Shown in pieces: positions 22,240 to 32,732 of a DNA stretch of 64,000 bases; the stretch's first letter is position 1, and every line of letters begins with the position of its first letter. This stretch comes from Tricholoma matsutake. Lineage: Eukaryota > Basidiomycota > Agaricomycetes > Agaricales > Tricholomataceae. The notes under the pieces were generated by a model. It saw nothing but the letters and a program-made list of their open reading frames with translations, made no database searches and was not told the origin of the DNA. The stretch spans positions 7,750,001-7,814,000 of the forward strand of contig AP026545.1 of NCBI GenBank assembly GCA_026075535.2, written 5' to 3'. The position numbers and the translations under genes were made by a program.

Positions 22240-23693
22240 AAACTGGGGCACACTGACCCCATTCTGTAGGTCTGCACATTACAATATAAATGAATGAAGA
22301 CCTCTTGGCATCAGCATCGACCATGGCCACTGGGTTGCTGAGCATCACTCGGCACTGACCTCATGTTGTAGATCTGCATACTACAATACATTAATTATCG
22401 CTTAAATGAGAGATTATGAGACCTTTACTGAGTATATTAATGACACTGTATACAACCTTTGGCATTGGGATTTTTTTTAGGTGGCATCAGCATTGGCATT
22501 GGCACAGCCACTGGGTTGCTGAGCAGCACTTGGCACCAACCTCATTTTGTAGGTCTTCATGCTACAACAAATTAATTATTGCATAAACAAAAGCATTTAC
22601 TGAGTTTCTCATACATGTCACTGTACAGCATCAGGAATTTTTTTTGGTTGCATCAGCATTGGCCACAGCAACTGGGTTGCTGAGCAGCACTCAGCACTGA
22701 CCTCATTGTCTAGGTCTGCATACTACAACAAATTAATTATCACTTAAACGAGGCCTTTACTGAGTTTATCATATGTGACACTGTACAACCTTTGGCATCA
22801 GGATTTTTTTTAGGTGGCATCGGCCACAGCCACTGGGTTGCCAAGCAGCACTTGGCACCAACCTCATTTTGTAAGTCTTCTTCATACTACAACAAATTAA
22901 TTATTGCATAAACAGGGCATTTACTGAGTTTATCATACATGTCACTGTATGGCATCAGGATTTTTTTCTCGGTGGCATTGGCCACAGCCACTGGGTTGCC
23001 GAGCAGCACTCGGCACTGACCTCATTTTGTAAATCTTCATACTACAACAAATTAATTATTGCATAAACAGGGCATTTACTGAGTTTATCATACATGTCAC
23101 TGTACAACCTTTGGCATCGAGATTTTTTTTAGGTGGCATTGGCCACAGCCACTGGGGTGCTGAGCACCACTCAGCACCAACCTCATTTTGTAGGTCTGCA
23201 TACTACATTGAACAAATTAATTATTGCATAAACAAGGCATCAGCATTGGGAATTCTTTTTAGGTGGCATAGGCATCAGCACTAGCACAGCCCCCAGGTTG
23301 CTGAGCAGCACTCAGCACCAACCTCATTTTGTAAGTCTTCATACTACAACAAATTAATTATCACATAAACAGGGCATTTACTGAGTTTATCATACACATC
23401 ACTGTATGGCCTTGAGAATTTTTTTTTAGGTGGCATCAGCTTCGGCATCAGCCACTGCCATGGGGTTGCTGAGCAGCACTTGGCACCAACCTCATTTTGT
23501 AGGTCTGTATACTACAATAAATTAATAATCACTTAAACAAGCCTTTACTGAGTTTATCATACATGATGCTGTACAACCTTTGGCATCGGGGGGGTTTTTT
23601 AGGTGGCATCAGCATTGGCCACAGCCACCAGGCTGCCAAGCAGCACTTGGCACCAATTTTATCTTGTAGGTCTGCATACTACATAGGTCTAGC
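22240..23693 (+). repeat. Tandem array of a roughly 160-bp unit, nine copies
   Basis: The motif (C/G)GGTTGC(C/T)(A/G)AGCAGCAC recurs at about 22331, 22510, 22671, 22831, 22991, 23150, 23290, 23461 and 23626. Other landmarks repeat in the same order: CTCATTTTGTAGGTCT, CATACTACAACAAATTAATTA, TTTACTGAGTTTATCATACAT, CACTGTACAACCTTTGGCATC, then a T run and AGGTGGCAT. Period is mostly 159-161 bp (one about 140, two about 165, the first about 179). No coding function; each unit holds a 19-nt palindrome. Confidence 0.88.
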
Positions 23694-23784
23694 AAATGAA
23701 AGCTGACCCCCCATGCTGATCCCCGATGCCGACTCCCCATGCTGATTCTCAATGGTGATGCCCAATGGTAATGCCCTATGCCAG

Positions 23785-25370
23785 TAGTGTTTAAAGGTCC
23801 AGTTTGGTCCAGTTTTTCGACCTCCAAGAGGTACAACCGGGACCGCAACCAGTCTGAACCGTCACCCAAAATGGATGGACCACAACCAAACTGACTAGGA
23901 CCAGTCCTAGTTGGTTCGGTTGCCCTGAAAAAACTGGTTGGAACCGGTTTTACCAGCCATTTTCATCCCTAATTAAAATTTACTGTATATTAAATAAAAC
24001 TAATTACATCACACCCTGTGAGCAGGTGCTCGCAGTGGTGACAGGTTGCTTATCAAACAAAAATAAAATAATATAAGGAAAACAAAGAAAAACAGCCCCA
24101 TCGTCTCATGTTTGTAGTGAGAATGGGGCCATGCCATCATTGCGTTCATTGCTGTTGTTGTCCCTCTCTGTTCAGCATTGCCACATTGCCATCCTTGCAT
24201 TGTTGTCCCTGCTATTCATTTGTCATCTCCCCAAATTGTGTTTGTCACCCCCCTGCTTGTCTGTCTTGCCCACTGTTCATTGCCCCAATGTTTGTTGGCA
24301 TTGTTGTTGGCATTCATAGGTGTTCCTTGTCCTGGCTTCCATTGTTGTCAGCACCTCCAGCTCCCCCTATGAGCAGTGGCTCATAGGCAGGGTGGTGGCA
24401 ATGCATGATGTGGCATTCACTGGGTTGATGTCCAGAAACAGTGCCCATTGTGACCCTGCAAGCAGATGCTCACAGTGGCGGCATAGGGCACAGGGAATGG
24501 CGGAGGTTGTAGCTGGCAGTTGTGCAATGTCAATATCAACAGGTAAGATCCTAAAGACAAAAAAAACAAAAGTTATAGTTAGTAGATGTAAGAATGCAAT
24601 CATAAAAAAAACATACTCTACGGCCCAAATGACATTAGTGATTGTTCAGGCCTGTGGGGTGCTGATGATGTCGTATCCACATTGTCGTTATCGTTGTTGT
24701 TGTATGTGTCGGCTGTTGTTAGCGTCAGCACAGCGTTGTGGGAGCAGGGGGCAGTGGAAAGGTTAGAATCCAAAATGAAGAGTATTTGTTAGTAGAAAAG
24801 AATAATTTAACAATGAACAAACATACCCAGGGCCCAAACGATGGGCTAGTCATTGTTTGGGCCCACATTCCAGTCATTCAGTGTGGTGTTAATGAGGGAG
24901 GTGGTGTGGGTGGTAGAGGGAGGCAGTGTTGTGGGTCATTGGTAGTCGTGGGAATTGTTTAAAAAGTGGTGTCACTTTCTTTCTTGCAAGCACAAGCATA
25001 ACCAAATGGTCTGTGCACAGCCACATGGTATATAAGCACTCATGAAATGAGTACTTCTTGCTCCTAGGGCTCCCATTGCCCTTTCATATACTGTAATATA
25101 TGTACAAATAGTTTATATTAGTTGTATTTCTCGAATACATTACATAGGTTTACCTGAGTAGTGTAGGATATATAGTACTGTGAGAAGACCGGTTGCAACA
25201 GATTGCAACCAGTTTTTGAACGGTTTTCAATATTTCTCAAATAGAGGCAACCACCAACCCGACCGCTCCCAAAACTGGGCAACCGCAACCAACAGTTCAG
25301 TTGTATTTGGTTGTATTTGGTTGGGTTTCAGTTTTTTTCCCGGTTCATTGAACTGGACCTTTAAACACTA
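23785..25370. mobile_element. hAT-like non-autonomous element, copy 1 (1586 bp)
   Basis: It begins TAGTGTTTAAAGGTCCAGTT and ends with its exact reverse complement, a 20-bp perfect terminal inverted repeat; the TAGTG start fits the hAT YARNG rule. Flanks TATGCCAG (23777-23784) and CATGCCAG (25371-25378) form an 8-bp target duplication with one mismatch. No ORF resembles a transposase. Inside are 18-nt palindromes of the TGCGAGCAGNTGCTCGCA type. Confidence 0.82.
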
Positions 25371-25469
25371 CATGCCAGTGCCATTGCCATTGCTATTGCC
25401 GGTGCTGGTGCCGATTGTGTCTGATGCATAGGTCAATGTGTTAAAGGTCCAAAATCATGCTACCCACTC

Positions 25470-25643
25470 CCTGGTGGAGGCTACAAAACTATTCTGCAAA
25501 ACTCAGGAATTCATTGTTTCATATGGGAACACTTTGAAAATCTCAACAGAGTTGTCCAATGCATGAAATATTGCAGAGGAACATTCTCTGGTCCCAAGCT
25601 ATTCCTTTGCATACCCAAAATCACTGTTTTAGGACATCATTGC
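25470..25643 (+). pseudogene. Gypsy RT fragment, left of the hAT-like insertion
   Basis: It reads GGYKTILQNSGIHCFIWEHF, then NLNRVVQCMKYC and LFLCIPKITVLGHHC, matching the end of RT (thumb/connection) in a basidiomycete gypsy family. It continues at 31794 once the inserted hAT-like element and one 8-bp duplication are removed. Confidence 0.75.
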
Positions 25644-26739
25644 TAGTGTTTTAAGGTCCAGTTCAGTCCAGTTTTTTGACCCCAAAATGGGCAACTGGCA
25701 ACCACAACTGGTTGCAACTGGCACCCAACTTAGAGGGACTGCAACCGGACCAGGTACAAACTGTCCCAGTCAGTCCAGTTGCACCCAAAAGACCGGTTCT
25801 GACCAGTCTTACCTGCTATTTTCATCTCTAAACTAAAATTTGCATTGTATTAAATAAAACTAATTAAAAGACACCCTGCAAGCAGGTGCTCATGGCAGTG
25901 ACAGGACAAATAAAAATAAAAATGAGAAAAACAAAAAAAAACAACTCCATCACGTTTGTAGTGAGAGTGGGGTCATTGTGCTCATTGGTGCCATGGTGTC
26001 ATCCCCCTGTTTGTCGTCCCTGTCATCCGCTTTTTGTCCACCACCCCCCCCCCCACCCTCCCCATTTGTTTGTGTTCCCCACTGTCCTTGACAAACTCCC
26101 TGCCATTTGCTAGCATTAGCATTAGCATTTGCTGGTGTTCATCTGCATTGGCATCAATTGGCATCATTGTTCATCGTTGTCATTGTCCTCAGCTCCATCA
26201 TTGTCAGCACCATCATCTCCCCCTATGAGCAGTGGCTCACAGGTGGGGTGGTGGTGCTGTATGATGCAGCGTAGTCAGCTACCATTGTCATAGGTGGTGC
26301 CATGTCATCATTGTTGTTGTTGTTGTTGTTGTTGCATTCTCATCCAGAAATGGGACCCATTGCCACCCTGTGAGCAGATGCTCGCAGCAGCAGTGTGGGG
26401 TAGGTCATAGGCATCGGCTGTGGTTGTCATGGTCAAGAAACAGACCCCATTGCCACCCTGCAAGCAGCAGCTCGCAGTGGTGGTATAGGGCACAGGTTGG
26501 GTATTGTTAGGGCTCAAGTATGTCGACGTTGTTATCAAGATAAAAGGACCTAAAAATGAACATCAAAGATTTAGTTAGTTAGTTAGTTAGTGGAGGAAAG
26601 AACTCAGTTGTAAAGAATGTACCCTATGGCCCAAACAATGAAAGAGTGTCATTTGGGCCCTGTGCTTTGCGCTCATTCATTTGTGGGGTTGTTTTCATGG
26701 ACACAGCATTGTTGGTGTTTGTTGGTGGGCAACCCAAGC

Positions 26740-26866
26740 CTGGCCAGTTTAGTTTATTAATAGTACTATGTTGTATAACTGTATTGGTATAGGAGAACTA
26801 AGACATCATCACTTGCCTTCTAACTCTCGTGTACTTGCCCTCGACCTAAGTGCTAGAACCCCAACA
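26740..26866 (+). repeat. Partial 5' LTR of the inner copia element
   Basis: It ends …CCCCAACA just before the primer site. The expected LTR start (TGATGATATC, seen after the polypurine tract at 31445) is absent here, so only the 3' part of the LTR is present. The left limit is estimated by comparison with hAT-like copy 1. Confidence 0.5.
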
Positions 26867-26878
26867 GGTTATGGGCCC
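26867..26878 (+). other. Primer binding site complementary to initiator-tRNA anticodon arm
   Basis: GGTTATGGGCCC is a perfect 12-nt complement of GGGCCCATAACC in eukaryotic initiator Met-tRNA (anticodon CAU inside). Same site as at 2325-2336. Confidence 0.75.
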
Positions 26879-26920
26879 TGGACCATAAACTAGGCAACAA
26901 ACTATCTTATTTATATTATT

Positions 26921-29900
26921 ATGAGCAACTATGGAGACAACAAAGGATCGCAGCCACCTAACTCTCCTACTGCCTCTCTGTTCGAAGCCCCTAAAAGATC
27001 TCGTAAAGTCTACCAATCGCATTCAAAGTCAGATCAAAAGAACCATCAAGACAACGATGACATTGTTATGGACAACATTGTACCAACCATCGACTTGATC
27101 AGGACGAAAGAATATTCGAACGTTAGCAAGATTGCTGACAGGGATTATTTAACTGACGAGAATTGGCACGAGTGGAAGGACCGTATGAAGCGGGTATTTA
27201 ACAACTGCAATATTAACGAGTATGTTACGGGGATGGTGAAAAGGCCGAACGAGGATAACGACATAGCTGGAGCTCATAACTGGGACAAGAACGACAGCTG
27301 GGCACAGCAGGTCATTATCCACAACGTTACTTCCTCCCAGATGAATCACATCGGATCAAAATCCACAGCTGAAGCTATGTATTCAGCTCTCACCATCACT
27401 CATGAGAACAAGGCTCATCAGACAGTTAACCACATTCAATGTCTTTTGTATGAGACGAAGGCCCGTGAAGGAGAAGATCTCTTAAAGCATCTTGACATCC
27501 TGAAGTCTTATTGAGACTGCATCAATAAATTCCCAACACTGATTTCCACGTTTTGGATATACATTTCAAATCTATCATTTTGGCGTCTTTACCTCCAACT
27601 TTACAGATGTTCATTGAGCCATATAATGGGAACGCAAACAATCCCAATGACCCTGACCTGAAGCAGTGCATGTCATCCGACGCATTCATTGGATTACTAC
27701 ACGAAGAGTACAAGATTCAATATAACCGAGCGAGTAACGGGAATAATAATGGTACCAATGGTAGCGTTAACCTGGTGAAAAGTCAGACAGCTATGGGTAT
27801 CAGTACATCCCAGGGTGCTCATACATCTCTTGAAACCCAAATCAGTAAGACAAAGTCAAATAATCAACTGTATTGTGATCATTGTCAACGCACCGGGCAT
27901 TGGAGCTTGAAATGCCACAAATTTCTGGGGAACAAGTGTCACAACTGTGGAAAGATTGGACATTGGGCGAGGGACTGTAGGAAAAAGAAGAAGGATAACG
28001 ACAAAGACAAGGGGAAGAAGAATGATCGGAATGGGAAAGCTGGAGAACAGTCGAATGTGATAGAAGAAGTTATTGCATTTAACGTCGAAGAAGAATTGCA
28101 CAACTTCAATACCTTTGACAACACATGTAATATTGGGGAGAATGATGACCGCTTGATCTACTATGACTGGTTGGCTGATACCGTGACCACTGCTCATGTT
28201 ACGCACCAACATGAAGCTTTTATAACTTACACTCCGGTAGGGGATCAGAATGTGACTGGAGTAGGGGGTCCAGCAAAGATAGCCAGCTGAGGAACCATTG
28301 AATTAATTTCGATGTGCAAGGGTCAAGAATATATTCTTCGCCTGGAGGATGTTGTACATGTACCCAGAACACGGAATTATTTTATTTTGTTGGGGCGATG
28401 GGATACTAAAGGGTGATGATATGAAGGTGGGGACGGAAAAATTACCCTTGTAACCAAAGACAGACGACATGTCGCCCAAGGTAAAAAGATTTCTAACAAC
28501 TTATACAAGATGAAGTTATCCATATGAAATCCTGCAACATTACCATCCCAAAACCGCACAGTAAATTCTGAAACATTTGTAGGGTGCAAACCAGCTCTCA
28601 GTTGGGAGACGTGGCACCGACGTTTTGGACATGTCAGCTACTCTGGTTTGCAGAAACTTCTGGACAAAAAACTGGTCAATGGGTTTAACATTGACAATCG
28701 GACACTAAAGCCTGACTGTGTGGCGTGTACCGAGGCAAAGCAACACGTCGAACCATTTGCCAAGGTGTCTAAAAGAGAAAGTAAGCCAGGGGAACTGACA
28801 CATATAGATCTGTGGGGAAAATATTCCATCAAATCGATTAACGGCAACCAGTATTACTTACTCTTTGTCGACAATGCAAAAAGATATGTAACTGTCGAAT
28901 TTCTCAAGGAGAAATCAGAAGCCGCACAGGGAGTTATAAATTATTTAACTCACCTTACGACCCAAGAAAAAACCCCAAAGGCGATACAGATTGATGGTGG
29001 GAAGGAATTTGTTAATAAGAAACTGGAGACATGGTGCAAGGAGAAAGGTATTGAAATACGATTAACTGCACCATACTCACCTTCACAGAATGGTATTGCT
29101 GAGTGGATGAACCGCACTCTTGTCGAACTTGGATGCACAATGCTGATTGGTGGGGAACTTCCAGAATTCCTTTGGGAACATGCAATTCTACATGCCACTT
29201 ATTTACGGAATTGCTCATATACAAAACACCTGCAAAATGAAACACCATATCAAGGATGGCTAGAACGGAAGCCAAACATATCGCACCTCTGTGAATTTGG
29301 AGTGCCCATTTGGATCTTACTGCAGGGACAAAAGGAAGACCACAAGATGCTTCCGAAGTCAAAATGTCGAGCTTATGTAGGCTTTGATGATGGTGCCAAC
29401 ACGGTGAAGTATTATAATGCAGAAACCCGCAAGGTGCTTACCTCTCACAATTATCGAAATCTAAACCCTCCGACGAACCCCACCCCCGATGAAACGATTG
29501 AAGTCACACCCGATGTCCAGCGTGAAGGGGAGTCTGGAGGAAACATGCTGCAACTGGGTATAACAGGTTCCAAAGACCTTGAACCTGAAGGGCATAAGAG
29601 AAAACGGAATAGCGATGTGGGAGATGTGGATATTAATGAACTGCGAAAGATGTGAGGGAAACGTACCGATTATAGATTCCTCCAGGATCCTTTCCCAGAA
29701 GAAGAAGAAGACAACGAAACTTTCTTGACAATAGAAGAAGTTTACGCAATTATAGCTGGAGACGAACTGACTAGCTTGGAAGAAGCAAGAAACTCACCCG
29801 ACTGGCCCCAATGGCAGATTGCTATGCAAGAAGAGATGGACTTACTGAAGGAGAAGGGCACTTATATAAAAGTGCAGAAACCTCCTGATGCAATACCACT

Positions 29901-31320
29901 TGCCAACAAATGGGTCTTCATCCGGAAACGGAATAAGCAAGGGGAAATTACCAGATACTGAGCTTGTTTAGTCATTAAAGGATGCGCACAATGCCCCGGA
30001 CAAGACTATTTGGAGACATTTTTACCAGTTGTTCAGATGGACACTATACCTGCAATTTTAGCCCTAGTGCCGACAAAGAATTTGAAGGTACATCAAATGG
30101 ATGTTAAGGGTGCTTACCTCAATGGTGTATTGGAGGAGGAGATTTACATGAAGCAACCTGAGGGATGTGGAGATGGAACAGACCAAGTATGTTGGTTGGT
30201 CAAGACACTTTACGGTTTAAAGCAAGCTGGTTGTGAATGGAACAAACAACTAGATGCAAAACTGAAGAAACATGGTTACAAACGGTTACTCTCGGATCCT
30301 TGTGCTTACATTTGATGGGATGGAAATGACTTTGCAATTATCACCGTCTGGGTCGATGACCTACTTCTATTTGCTTCGTCAGATAGTATGATGGACCATA
30401 TTAAGGACGTGTTGCATTCAGAGTGGGAAGTCACCGACCTGGGAGAGCCTAGCAAAATTATAGGCATCGAAATTATGCATACTGCAAATGCGATCTCCAT
30501 CTCTCAACAGAAATACATCGAGAATGTCCTTCGGAAAGAAGGAATGGAGAACGCGAACCCCATTGGAATGCCTATGGACCCAAACATCAAAATTACACCG
30601 AATCCCAAAGTTAATGAACCAAACCACAGTAATGCATATGCGAAGTTACTTGGCAAACTTCAATTTATAGCCAATTCCACTCGACCTGATATAACGTATG
30701 CCATTAACAAGCTTGCCGCCTACACTGCTAACCTGAGTTTACAACATTATGGTGCCTTGAAATGGATACTTCGGTACCTAGCAGGTACAAAAACTCTTGG
30801 GATCACTTACAGAAAAGCCCAAGATGTCACTGGGGATGATAATCTTTTTCATGGATATGCTGATGCTGCTTACGCAAACGCCGACAACCTCAAATCAACA
30901 AGCGGCTATGTTTTCTTAGCAGCAGGGGGAGCAATTATGTGGAAGTCAAGGAAACAAACCGTTATCGCATTATCCTCAACGGAAGCAGAATATGTCGCAC
31001 TTTCTGAAGCTGGATGCGAGGCAAGCTGGCTCAGGAACTTATACGCAGAACTTGGATTTACCCAGGAACATCCTACTCGAATTTATGGCAATAATGAGGG
31101 ATCTATAGTTTTGACACATAATCCCCAATTTCATCAATGTTTGAAACATATTGCTATATGTCACCATTGGGTCTGGGATCTTGTAAACGACAAGATACTC
31201 GACATACAAAACTGCCGTGATCCAGAACAGACTGCAGATGTCTTGACAAAGGCTTTACCAAAGCCCAAACATTCGCAGCATAGGAAGGAGATGGGAGTAA
31301 ATTCACCCATAACCTGGTAG
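26921..31320 (+). pseudogene. Ty1/copia Gag-Pol, interrupted only by TGA codons and one frameshift
   Basis: Gag starts at ATG 26921 and meets TGA at 27512. After one frameshift (27515-27553) a single frame runs from 27553 to TAG 31320. It contains two zinc knuckles (CDHCQRTGHWSLKC, CHNCGKIGHWARDC), protease (WLADTVTTAHV; the DTG Gly is Val), integrase zinc finger and core (HIDLWGKY, IQIDGGKEF), RT (VKGAYLNGVLEEEIYMKQPEG, VWVDDLLLFAS) and RNase H (FHGYADAAYAN, SSTEAEYVALSEA). In-frame stops at 28288, 28414, 28417, 28525, 29653, 29959 and 30313 are all TGA, mostly where the family has Arg. Confidence 0.93.
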
Positions 31321-31428
31321 CTTTTTTCCTAAATGTGAGGGTATTTTTCCCATAGGGTTTTTCCCCACACAAAGGTTTTGACACACCTGGAGGAATATAA
31401 ATAACCATTCCCAATACCGAACCAAGGG

Positions 31429-31525
31429 AGTTTGAGGGGGGAGTGATGATATCAATATTATTTTGCCCATTCCACTTCTTGTAAATATATGATTAGGGGT
31501 AATAATTAGTTATAATTAGTAGTTA
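31429..31525 (+). repeat. Polypurine tract and partial 3' LTR of the inner copia element
   Basis: The purine tract GGGAGTTTGAGGGGGGAG (about 31427-31444) is followed by TGATGATATCAATATT, a typical LTR start. Sequence homologous to hAT-like copy 1 resumes near 31525, so only the 5' part of the LTR is left. The exact right limit is uncertain. Confidence 0.5.
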
Positions 31526-31793
31526 TATTAGTTCTTTTTCTCTCTATTTATATAACTTTACCTGTATTATACATATGGTAGACTTTATATTTGATGAAAA
31601 GACCAGTTGCAACCAATTGCAACCAGTCTTTGGATGGTTTTCAAATATTTCCAAAATGAGGCAATGGGCAACTGCACTGACCCAAAATGAGGGCAACCAC
31701 AACCAAAAAAAAGACCGGACCGAGGTTTGGTCCAGTTTGGTCCTATGGTTATTTTTGGTTCCATAGACTGGACCTTGAAACACTAATCATTGC

Positions 31794-32250
31794 AATATTG
31801 AAGGCCATATGGCTGACCCAACTCACATTGATGCAATCAGCAAATGGGGACCTTGTCAGAGTCTCACTGAAGTCAAAGCTTTCTTAGGGACCATTGGAGT
31901 TTGTTGTATATTCATTCAGAACTTTGCTAAATGTGCTGCAGCTCTTATCAACCTCACTCATAAGGACATACCTTTTGAATTCAGACCAACACAAATTGCA
32001 GTACAGGAAGATCTAAAACTGGCACTTATCAAGTCTCCAGCCATCCACGCTATCGACTACACTTTGCCTGCCCCAGTCATCCTATCTGTCAATACTTCGC
32101 ACATCGCCATTGGTTTCTTTTTAGCACAGTGCAACCCCAAAAACCTTCAGAAACACTACTATAGCCATTTCAGATCCATTACCTTCAATGCCCATGAATC
32201 TTGCTTTTTGCAACCAAAGCTCAAACACAACAGGCAAGTTCCGAGGCAGT
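31794..32250 (+). pseudogene. Gypsy RT/RNase H fragment, right of the hAT-like insertion
   Basis: It reads ADPTHIDAISKWGPCQSL, TEVKAFLGTIGVC, then PVILSVNTSHIAIGFFLAQC: the RT-RNase H connection and RNase H start (Asn at the expected first Asp, VNTSH for VDTSH). It directly continues the fragment at 25470-25643. The frame is lost where the 11-bp minisatellite begins. Confidence 0.78.
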
Positions 32251-32480
32251 TGACTTGCGGTTGACTCGTAGTTGACTCCCAGTTGACTCGTAGTTGACTC
32301 CCAGTTGACTCGTAGTTGACTCCCAGTTGACTCGTAGTTGACTCCCGGTTGACTCATAGTTGACTCCCAGTTGACTCGTAGTTGACTCCTGGTTGACTCA
32401 TAGTTGACTCCCGATTGACTCGTAGTTGACTCCCGGTTGACTTGTAGTTGACTCCCGGTTGACTCATGGTTGACTGGAGT
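32251..32480. repeat. 11-bp minisatellite, about 21 copies
   Basis: GTTGACTCGTA alternates with GTTGACTCCCA, giving a 22-bp higher-order period; variants are mostly CGTA/CATA/TGTA and CCCA/CCCG/CCTG, i.e. CpG-type changes. The long minus ORF across it is a by-product of the repeat. Confidence 0.9.
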
Positions 32481-32732
32481 TTGCACCTTATTACATAATC
32501 CTACCAAATTGAGCACTTGGATTGATGCTTCCTTTTATGAACAAATATCTGTTTAAATCGATAGGTTCATGATAGTGACTATGGTGACAGGCATCAGACT
32601 GTTGCATGGGATGGTTAGAGGATGTACATCAGTTACAATAGCAACCAATTTTGATGTTTCTATTAAAATGGTCCAAAACAGCTGTCATTCTTTCCCCCTC
32701 TTTTCCTTCACTGAGGCTTCACCAAGTTCACC

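Larger units (their letters stand above)
25644..31785. mobile_element. hAT-like non-autonomous element, copy 2, invaded by a copia element
   Basis: Ends are TAGTGTTTTAAGGTCCAGT … ACTGGACCTTGAAACACTA, near-identical to copy 1, with a perfect 8-bp duplication ATCATTGC at 25636-25643 and 31786-31793. Its own sequence is 25644 to about 26740 and about 31525 to 31785; the middle is a copia element. A (TTG)n run lies at about 26307-26334. Confidence 0.85.

Noticed and set aside
22240..23693. CRISPR-like array
   Set aside because: Units are about 160 bp and repeat throughout, with no short repeat/unique spacer pattern; the DNA is eukaryotic.
26921..31320. Alternative genetic code (TGA read as Arg)
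   Set aside because: TIF34 and the other host genes end at normal stops and need no recoding; the LTR comparisons show the same CG-to-TG changes in non-coding DNA.
32121..32516. 131-codon minus ORF with ESTGSQL-type repeats
   Set aside because: It is produced by the 11-bp minisatellite, which contains no stop in this frame; no start context or homology.
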